From a virus, in the IMG/VR virus record IMGVR_UViG_3300020119_000128, positions 1 to 44,361 of that record: a stretch of 44,361 bases of DNA. One strand, 5' to 3'. The notes beneath the pieces were generated by a model, which was given only the letters and a program-made list of their open reading frames with translations, did not search any database and was not told the origin of the DNA. Numbering within the stretch: position 1 is the first letter of the stretch; every line of letters starts with the position of its first letter. Below are positions 35,578-41,864 of the stretch, piece after piece. The position numbers and the translations under genes are program-made.

Positions 35578-36887
35578 TGCCGGCATTGATGGCAGTGATA
35601 TCGGGGACGTCGGTACCGCTAAAGCGGGAGATGGATGATGTGATGCGGGCAGCCAGGCGGGCGGGAATGGTGCTGGAGGAGAATTTGAATCCGAAGGGAG
35701 GCGGGCATGGGGGCCCGCTGAAATCGGGGGTGATTCGAGAATTGCTGGTTTTACTGCGGGAGATTGGGAGCGGCAACTGGACTCGGGTACCGGGAAGCTT
35801 GAGCCTTTTGATTCAGCGGATGGGGATGCTCAAGTTTTTGATCAATCCGATTACGATCGGTTTTGTGGCGATGGGAACGGCGGCGTTTTTCGTGATACGG
35901 CACTTCATGAAGTTGCGAGAGGAGGCGAAAAACCTGGCGGACCTGATGGATATAACGACGATCAAATTTTCCGAGCAATCGGCGCTGATGAAAAAGTCGA
36001 TCCAGGAGGCGCAAGCGTTTAACGATTGGCTAAGGAACCTTGGAAAGTCGGAACAAAATCTGGGAGATCAAATCCAAGAAACGCTAAGGGGAATGCGCGA
36101 GAAAGCGCGTTTGGAACGCGAACTGGCAGCAGAGGGCGGTGCGAGCAAGAAGAAATTGGCGGACATGGATATTGCCGAGCTTCAGAAGGAAGTACACATC
36201 CTGGAGGTCGCGAAAAGGGAGGCGCACAGACAGATCGAGCGCGATAAGCGGCTTACGGCGGATGCCGAGAAGAGGAGAAATGATGTTACACGCGAGGGAC
36301 AGCTTAAAAAGGCCAGCGATAGCGCGGCGGAGATGGCCCGAATCGTAGATGCGCTGAAAGAAAAGGTTAAAACGCAAAGGATATCGGAGTTGGGGGTTAC
36401 GGCCACCGGAGACGATGTGATGATCGCGCGCGAAGCAACGGCGGAGGATGTTTTTAGCGTCAATGTCGGAGGCAAGGATTGGCATATGAGTCAGCGCCAG
36501 GCGGAGGAGAGACACAAAGAGTTGGAAGCGGCCGAACTGCGGTTGGCGCGAGAGCAGAAGGGCCTTGCTGACACCGTCGAAGCCCGCAAGAAAAAATCCC
36601 AGAAGGACGAAGCCGAAGAAGCTCGGGTGAATAAAGAATTGAGAGAGGCCAGAACAGACCTCCGCCTAAAACAACAGTACTTGCCGAAATTGGCAGAGGA
36701 GGCGGTGCGGTCGCGGGTGTTGCATGGGAATGTGACGTCGTTGCAGGGGGTTGGCGGGTACACGAGCCCGGCGTCGATCGCGCTGATTGATACGGCGAAG
36801 AAGAGCGAGCATCACCTGAAAACGATCAGGGACCATGTGGTGAGCCGCGCGCACGCCGGCAGCGGGATGAGGAGAGGGAAATTCTAA
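35577..36887 (+). CDS. Tape measure protein (436 aa)
   Basis: ATG 35577 overlaps the upstream stop. One hydrophobic segment (residues 87-111, LINPITIGFVAMGTAAFFVI) is followed by about 250 residues of charged coiled coil (EKARLERELAAEGGASKKKL, KKSQKDEAEEARVNKELREA). These two features, gene order and its being the longest gene before the baseplate set mark it as tape measure. At roughly 1.5 angstrom per residue it would set a tail of about 65 nm, short for a siphophage. Codon use is more even in the coiled part than in neighbours. Confidence 0.75.
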   Translation: MPALMAVISGTSVPLKREMDDVMRAARRAGMVLEENLNPKGGGHGGPLKSGVIRELLVLLREIGSGNWTRVPGSLSLLIQRMGMLKFLINPITIGFVAMGTAAFFVIRHFMKLREEAKNLADLMDITTIKFSEQSALMKKSIQEAQAFNDWLRNLGKSEQNLGDQIQETLRGMREKARLERELAAEGGASKKKLADMDIAELQKEVHILEVAKREAHRQIERDKRLTADAEKRRNDVTREGQLKKASDSAAEMARIVDALKEKVKTQRISELGVTATGDDVMIAREATAEDVFSVNVGGKDWHMSQRQAEERHKELEAAELRLAREQKGLADTVEARKKKSQKDEAEEARVNKELREARTDLRLKQQYLPKLAEEAVRSRVLHGNVTSLQGVGGYTSPASIALIDTAKKSEHHLKTIRDHVVSRAHAGSGMRRGKF

Positions 36888-37681
36888 TGGATCTGAGAGC
36901 GAAGATAAAAGGGAGCCTGCTGCCTTATTTGCAGAATGAGGTCTGGGATTTCGACCCGATCCGGGGGTACATCCACAGCTTCAATTTCAAGGGGGCGAGC
37001 CAGCCGGCGATGCTGGGCCTGCAGCAGGATTTCGTGAGGGCCGGAATTGCGTGCCGGCTGATCTATCACCAGGGGGAGACGGCCGGGCTGGAGGTGGAGG
37101 ATGGGACGCAGCAGTACACGATCGATCAATGGCAGATTTTGGGGAATGAGGAGAGGCCGGATTGGATGCTGCATCCGACGGTTCAAGCGCTGGTGATTAG
37201 TGATGAGATCCAGGACGACTTTGGAACGATGCGACAGGGATTGCTGGATGGCACCGGCGGCGATCAGCTTTTTGAGAATGGCGGACCGGTGGACTATCTG
37301 CAGGGTGGCCCGGTGGACCGGATGTACCGGCAGGCGCTGGCGGGGGATACGGCGTTTCTACGGCCGCAGTACGTGCTGAGGCACACGACGAATGCGCCGA
37401 ACCGGTGGGCGGTGAACATTGCGGATTTCGGGATCGAGAAAATTTATACGCCGGCGCAGCTTTTAAGCGAGGCGCAGAGTTCGGCATTGTGGATATTTCC
37501 TTTGCCGGCACGACTGGCTTACAAGATCGCGAACATTGAGGCGCCGACTTTCCAGCCGTTTTATCAATGGGGCTGGCTGAAGCAACCGAGCACGGAGACG
37601 AATGCGCCGCATAACCGAATCGAGATCGCGCAGGAGTATATCCTGTATCAGTGGAGCACGGATAAGTACGAACCCTATTAG
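36887..37681 (+). CDS. Baseplate / distal tail protein candidate (264 aa)
   Basis: ATG 36887 overlaps the tape-measure stop (TAATG). The protein is rich in aromatic residues (VWDFDPIRGYIHSFNFKG, QPFYQWGWLKQP) with mixed strands and helices. It is the first gene after the tape measure, where the distal tail protein normally lies. No domain is recognised with certainty. Confidence 0.55.
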   Translation: MDLRAKIKGSLLPYLQNEVWDFDPIRGYIHSFNFKGASQPAMLGLQQDFVRAGIACRLIYHQGETAGLEVEDGTQQYTIDQWQILGNEERPDWMLHPTVQALVISDEIQDDFGTMRQGLLDGTGGDQLFENGGPVDYLQGGPVDRMYRQALAGDTAFLRPQYVLRHTTNAPNRWAVNIADFGIEKIYTPAQLLSEAQSSALWIFPLPARLAYKIANIEAPTFQPFYQWGWLKQPSTETNAPHNRIEIAQEYILYQWSTDKYEPY

Positions 37682-37762
37682 GAGATGGAAGCTAGAAGAT
37701 AGGAGATAGGGAAGAATCGGAATGGCCACAAAAGAGCACAAAGTTCACAAAAAGGGAGAACG
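37682..37762. repeat. Repeat-filled gap: AGATAGGAGATAG and ATGGCCAC repeats
   Basis: AGCTAGAAGATAGGAGATAG is followed by ATGGCCACAAAAGAGCACAA. The same AGATAGGAGAT text occurs near 23530. Confidence 0.8.
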
Positions 37763-38386
37763 ATGAAGGGGTTTTTGCCACCAAGGCCGGATGGGGATGA
37801 TGAGGAGTTTCTGTATCATCAATCGATCTGGGATCGAGTGCATGGACCGGCCGGACAGATCAACTCGAGTAACACGGTCATTGCGGAGAGGACGACGAAG
37901 GGAATCCGGTTGCGAGCGGCTGCAGGGGGCGGGGCGCAGTTCAGACTGCGGCTTTGCAAGGTAACGACGTTGTTCGAGGAGGATTATATCGGGGTGAAGT
38001 TGTGGAACCCGCTGGCAAACGATGGGGATGGTGATTTTGTGGGGCGTGAGTTTTTGGTGGCGAAGAGTATTCCGAGCCGGATGCCGGATGAGGAGACGAT
38101 TGACCAGGATCTGATCGATTACACGTACGCGGATGATCCGGATGCGGATAATTACCGGAAGGCGCACCTGGCTGGGGATGATCCGAGCGAGTTCGAATGG
38201 CAGGTGGTGCATCCAAGGTACGTGGATGATGATCCGGACAACGGGCAGGAGGGGGATTTGATCATCGTGGCAAAGGTGAGCAACGGGACGGGGGTGTTGG
38301 ATCAGGATGGGAAGCAGATCTATTTCGTGGAGCTGCAGCCGTGCCGGTATTGGGCGAAGCAGTTTTCGCAATCAGGCCCACCCTGA
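37763..38386 (+). CDS. Baseplate or fibre-associated protein (207 aa)
   Basis: ATG 37763 after AGGGAGAACG. Beta-rich and very acidic in the middle (YADDPDADNYRKAHLAGDDP, RYVDDDPDNGQEGDLIIVAK), suggesting calcium-binding loops or a secreted-type fold. Short protein in the baseplate region; no family recognised. Confidence 0.55.
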   Translation: MKGFLPPRPDGDDEEFLYHQSIWDRVHGPAGQINSSNTVIAERTTKGIRLRAAAGGGAQFRLRLCKVTTLFEEDYIGVKLWNPLANDGDGDFVGREFLVAKSIPSRMPDEETIDQDLIDYTYADDPDADNYRKAHLAGDDPSEFEWQVVHPRYVDDDPDNGQEGDLIIVAKVSNGTGVLDQDGKQIYFVELQPCRYWAKQFSQSGPP

Positions 38387-38526
38387 TTTTTTACCGCTAA
38401 TCTTCGCTAATAAACGCTGATGAAAAGCCACCTCTCCCCTAACCCCTCTCCACCAGAGGTGGAGAGGGGGACCGGCAAGGCTACGCGCGAGTCGGGCCTG
38501 CGATCAGCGGAGAGGGGGACCGAAGT
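38387..38526. repeat. Repeat-filled gap: CCGCTAATC and CACCTCTCCCC repeats
   Basis: TTTTTTACCGCTAATCTTCG and AAACGCTGATG are followed at 38429-38521 by the palindromic repeat and its second module (GCGCGAGTCGGGCCTGCG, then CGGAGAGGGGGACCG). Confidence 0.88.
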
Positions 38527-39279
38527 ATGAGTGAGACGATTTTGGAGAGTCCGTATCGGGCGTTGCAGGAGACGCGGGCGTTTGCGCTGGATACAGGCGG
38601 CAAAAGCGGAGTGATCTTTTGCGCGCATTGTTTTGCGTACGTGCGGACGGGAATACTGCTTCAGACGCAGGACCCGACGGATGGCCTGGGTATCGATGCG
38701 TTGATGCAGCAGGATCATTTGCAGATCGGCTTGCGAATGAATGCGCATGGGGCTGATCCGATGCCGTTCCATGATCAGTTGGGTTTTCCCCAACCGATCG
38801 AGAATTTTTATTCGGTGGTGTCGAGGGGTGATTTCCAGTGGAGAATCCGGCGGAAGGGTTACAACGTGGAAGCGGAGTTGAGCGGGTCATCGCTGGTTTA
38901 TACGCGGTTGCGGGATGCTATCGAGCTGGTGAAGGGGTTTGCGGTGTATCCGAAGGATTTTACTTCCGGCAGCCCTGGGGCGGAGGTGCGGGAGACGAAG
39001 CTGGGGGCCAGCCTGGCTCTTTACCTGAAGGGGACGAAGGGGATCGTGGCGATTCATCCGCCAGGGGCGTTTCCGTTGCTGGAGCCGGCGACGTCGGCAA
39101 CGGTCGTGAACCTGGCTGCGAGCGCGACGGCGGCGGACATGGCGGCGCTGGATGGAAGGTTCAACTTTTCGTGCGGGCCTGATGAGGTGTTGGTGTTTTG
39201 GATCGGGAAGCAGGATCCGGGGACGTTGCCGGATGCGGAGTTTGATCCGAGGGATAAGAAGTTGAAGTTGGTGTACTGA
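38527..39279 (+). CDS. Baseplate-region protein (250 aa)
   Basis: ATG 38527. A well-folded mixed protein (FALDTGGKSGVIFCAHCFAY with a CAHC pair, FYSVVSRGDFQWRIRRKGYN, DEVLVFWIGKQDPGTL). The two cysteines near residue 35 could bind zinc, but no second pair is close. Gene order places it in the baseplate or fibre set. Not recognised. Confidence 0.55.
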   Translation: MSETILESPYRALQETRAFALDTGGKSGVIFCAHCFAYVRTGILLQTQDPTDGLGIDALMQQDHLQIGLRMNAHGADPMPFHDQLGFPQPIENFYSVVSRGDFQWRIRRKGYNVEAELSGSSLVYTRLRDAIELVKGFAVYPKDFTSGSPGAEVRETKLGASLALYLKGTKGIVAIHPPGAFPLLEPATSATVVNLAASATAADMAALDGRFNFSCGPDEVLVFWIGKQDPGTLPDAEFDPRDKKLKLVY

Positions 39280-39437
39280 GGGGGAATTTTTACCGCCCGC
39301 CTGCGCTCAAACGCAGCTCCGGCGCGACAAGCTAATCTTCGCTAATAAGCGCTAATCAAAACCACGGAAGCCCGATTACGAGGACGAGGACGAGAACGAG
39401 GACGAGGGGGAGGGTTTGACTCGGGGCGTTGGGGGAA
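39280..39437. repeat. Repeat-filled gap: CCGCTAATC repeat carrying a 36-bp element, and GAGGAC run
   Basis: TTTTTACCG is cut by the 36-bp element and resumes as CTAATCTTCGCTAATAAGCG. A GATTACGAGGACGAGGACG repeat follows at 39373. Confidence 0.9.
39296..39331 (+). repeat. 36-bp mobile element (copy 3)
   Basis: Begins CCCGCCTGCGCTC and ends GGCGCGACAAG. Excision restores ACCG/CTAATC, the exact uninterrupted repeat. Confidence 0.93.
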
Positions 39438-40079
39438 GTGGCGGATCTCAAGTTATTCAATAATATCTCGAATAATACGCTGGTTGCCGGGCAGAAGAGC
39501 ACGCAGCCGGTGGATCCGTCGAGCCTGCCGCTGTACTTCGGGGACACGCTGAACCTGATCATTTACCTGTTGCAGATCCCGACGGGGTATAACGCGCAGG
39601 ATCCGAGCAATTCGACGCTGGAGACGGTGACGACGGCCGGATTGCAGCTTTTCCTTTACCTGGATGATGGGGTGGTGGGAGGGACGATCTACACGCAGCA
39701 GGTGGCTTTCGCGACGGATCCAACGAACTCGTACTTTTACGGAACGCTGGCGTTGAACACGCCGGCCTTGCAGACGTTGCTGGGGACGAATACGAGCGCG
39801 CCCTGCTGGTTGAAGATGGGGTACGTCCAGAACGGGGTGCAGACGACGACGTTGAGCAAGCAGGTAACGATCGGCGTGGGGATCCCGGTGGGGGCGTTGG
39901 TGGTACCGGCGGGGTTGACGCCGTTGAGCCAGGAGGTGGCACAGGCTGAGTTTTTCCCACTGCAGCCGAAGGCGGGGCTGGCGCTGTACCTGGAGAGTCC
40001 AAACGGGAAGATCATCGCGGTGGTCGCGGTGGATAATCCGGATGGGACGGCGAGCCTGCAGGCGAACCCGGTTAATTAG
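39438..40079 (+). CDS. Fibre or baseplate protein (213 aa)
   Basis: GTG 39438; a TTG at 39429 is an alternative. The sequence is beta-rich and rich in Thr, Asn and Gln (TLNLIIYLLQIPTGYNAQDP, LGTNTSAPCWLKMGYVQNGV, LYLESPNGKIIAVVAVDNPD), typical of phage adhesion proteins. The order before two long fibre genes supports a fibre-attachment role. No exact family. Confidence 0.6.
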   Translation: MADLKLFNNISNNTLVAGQKSTQPVDPSSLPLYFGDTLNLIIYLLQIPTGYNAQDPSNSTLETVTTAGLQLFLYLDDGVVGGTIYTQQVAFATDPTNSYFYGTLALNTPALQTLLGTNTSAPCWLKMGYVQNGVQTTTLSKQVTIGVGIPVGALVVPAGLTPLSQEVAQAEFFPLQPKAGLALYLESPNGKIIAVVAVDNPDGTASLQANPVN

Positions 40080-40187
40080 CCACGAAAGAACGCAAAGAAC
40101 ACAAAGGAAAACCAAAACTTTTTACCGCTAATCTTCGTCCGCCTGCGCTCAAAAGCAGCTCCGGCGCGACGAGCTAATAAAAACCTA
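40080..40187. repeat. Repeat-filled gap: GCCACGAAAG and CCGCTAATC repeats with 36-bp element
   Basis: AGCCACGAAAGAACGCAAAG precedes TTTTTACCGCTAATCTTCG, which is cut by the element and resumes CTAATAAAAAC just before ATG 40188. Confidence 0.9.
40138..40173 (+). repeat. 36-bp mobile element (copy 4)
   Basis: Begins TCCGCCTGCGCTC and ends GGCGCGACGAG. Excision restores CTTCG/CTAATAA exactly. The site differs from that of copy 3 although the host repeat is the same. Confidence 0.93.
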
Positions 40188-41834
40188 ATGAAGACGAAAA
40201 ATTTAAGCACGGCCACCTCTCCCCTAACCCCTCTCCCCCAGAGGCGGAGAGGGGGACTGTGCGCGAGCCAGGCCTGCCACCGGGCCGGCTATGTGGCTTT
40301 CTGCTTTCTGATTTTTGCTTTCTGCTTTTCGGGATGGGCACAGCAGACGATTACGACGGCGACGGTGACGTTCACGAACGCGGCGGGGACAACCAATGGG
40401 CAGACGATTTCTGTGAATGGAGTGGTGCGGACGTTCACCAATACGATCACAACGGCAAATGTGCAGGTGGCGACGGGGACGAATATTGGGATCGCATCGA
40501 GCAACCTTTTCCTGGCTTACGCGAGTTTTCCCCAGGCGAACACACTCATCTCGAGGCCGGCGACGAACATTGTGCAGTTCCAGAGCTATCCGGGGTTTGC
40601 GCTGACGGTGCTGGCGGGAACGAGCCCGACGGGCTGGGCGAGCGTGAGTTACTCGACGAACACGCTGACGAGCATGACGGTGGTCCGGGTACCGCGGAGC
40701 GGGATGGGGAATTATGAGCGGACAAATGTGGAGAGCGGATTGATCGAGTTGATCAGCTCGAATGAGGCGACGAACATTGTGCCGCTGACGGCGCCGGCGT
40801 TCATTTTGTATCGGCCGATCGACGCCGCGGGCCTGACGAACTTCATTCTGGCGATGGGGACGCGTTGCACGAATTTCTCGCTGATCCTTTCGCAGAACGG
40901 AACGAACTTCACGGTGGCGGTTTCGAATTACTTCCAGGGATTGTGGGACACGCTGGGGACGATGGCGTTTGAGCCGGCGGCAAACTTTCAGCCTGGCTGT
41001 GATGTGCTAACGAACATTTGCGCGCTGGGCAACTCGATACTGTCGGGCCTGAGCTACATCGAAAATCCGGATAATATCCTGCTGAAGCATACGAATGGGG
41101 TGGAACGGTTGCGGGCGAATGAGGGAGGGGATTTCACGGCGAAGTTCGAGGATGGGACAACGTTCCTGGATGCGGACACGAGCCACAATATCAAGCTGGA
41201 GAGTTCAGGAATTAACCGGTTTGAATCGACGGACGGCGGCGAGACGGTGATCCGGAGCAAGTCGGGGAATAATGGGCTGTCGGTCCGCGGGGATACGGAT
41301 GCGGTGCAGATGTATGGGGTGGCGAGCGAGAGCCTGCAGAATTGGCCGGCGACGTTGATTGGGACAACAACGAACTTCCTGAGCGATGCGGACAATTCGG
41401 GGACGTCGGATACGACGGTGGATAGCTTCAATGTGCCGGCGAACACAATGACCAATAACGGGGATGGTGTGATCCGGAATATCGGGGTGAAGTTTTTGAG
41501 CGGGGGAGGGACGAAGCGGGTGCAGGTGTATTTCGCCGGGACGAGCATTTTTGATTCGGGCGCGGTGTCGGCGAGCTCGGAGAGTTATGTCTCGATCCGG
41601 TGCGAGGTGACGCGGCGGGACTCGAGCACGGTGGCGTACAACAGCGGGGCGACGGGAACGATTGATGGGGCGGGGACGTCGTTTGCGAAGGTGGGAACGA
41701 TCGGAGGGTTGGATTTCAGCACGACGAAGAACTTTTACATCATCCTGACGAGCTCGAGCAGCGGGGCGTTTCTGCGGGTGCAGAGCGATAACACGAGGTG
41801 GGCGCCGAGCCCGGCGTGGGCAGGGTTTAATTGA
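40188..41834 (+). CDS. Tail fibre protein with repeat-encoded N-terminus (548 aa)
   Basis: ATG 40188. Residues 9-35 are encoded by a CACCTCTCCCC palindromic repeat (ATSPLTPLPQRRRGG). Residues about 35-50 (VAFCFLIFAFCFSGWA) look like a signal peptide but come from a TTTCTGCTTTCTG-type repeat. The remaining 500 residues are Thr/Asn/Gly-rich beta structure (TTATVTFTNAAGTTNGQTIS), with a head-like C-terminal domain (TKNFYIILTSSSSGAFLRVQ). It is a receptor-binding fibre by size, composition and place. Whether the fibre truly uses the first 50 residues is open; TTG or GTG starts further in are possible. Confidence 0.75.
   Translation: MKTKNLSTATSPLTPLPQRRRGGLCASQACHRAGYVAFCFLIFAFCFSGWAQQTITTATVTFTNAAGTTNGQTISVNGVVRTFTNTITTANVQVATGTNIGIASSNLFLAYASFPQANTLISRPATNIVQFQSYPGFALTVLAGTSPTGWASVSYSTNTLTSMTVVRVPRSGMGNYERTNVESGLIELISSNEATNIVPLTAPAFILYRPIDAAGLTNFILAMGTRCTNFSLILSQNGTNFTVAVSNYFQGLWDTLGTMAFEPAANFQPGCDVLTNICALGNSILSGLSYIENPDNILLKHTNGVERLRANEGGDFTAKFEDGTTFLDADTSHNIKLESSGINRFESTDGGETVIRSKSGNNGLSVRGDTDAVQMYGVASESLQNWPATLIGTTTNFLSDADNSGTSDTTVDSFNVPANTMTNNGDGVIRNIGVKFLSGGGTKRVQVYFAGTSIFDSGAVSASSESYVSIRCEVTRRDSSTVAYNSGATGTIDGAGTSFAKVGTIGGLDFSTTKNFYIILTSSSSGAFLRVQSDNTRWAPSPAWAGFN
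40214..40288 (+). repeat. CACCTCTCCCC palindromic repeat (copy 5)
   Basis: First module to 40257, then GAGCCAGGCCTGCCACCGG as in copies 3 and 6. Lies in the 5' end of the fibre gene. Confidence 0.9.
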
Positions 41835-41864
41835 AAAGCTGAAAGGTGAAAGCTGAAAACTGAA

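Noticed and set aside
34840-35600. Programmed -1 frameshift between tail chaperone and tape measure
   Set aside because: The genes are joined by TAATG, and no XXXYYYZ slippery heptamer is seen near the stop.
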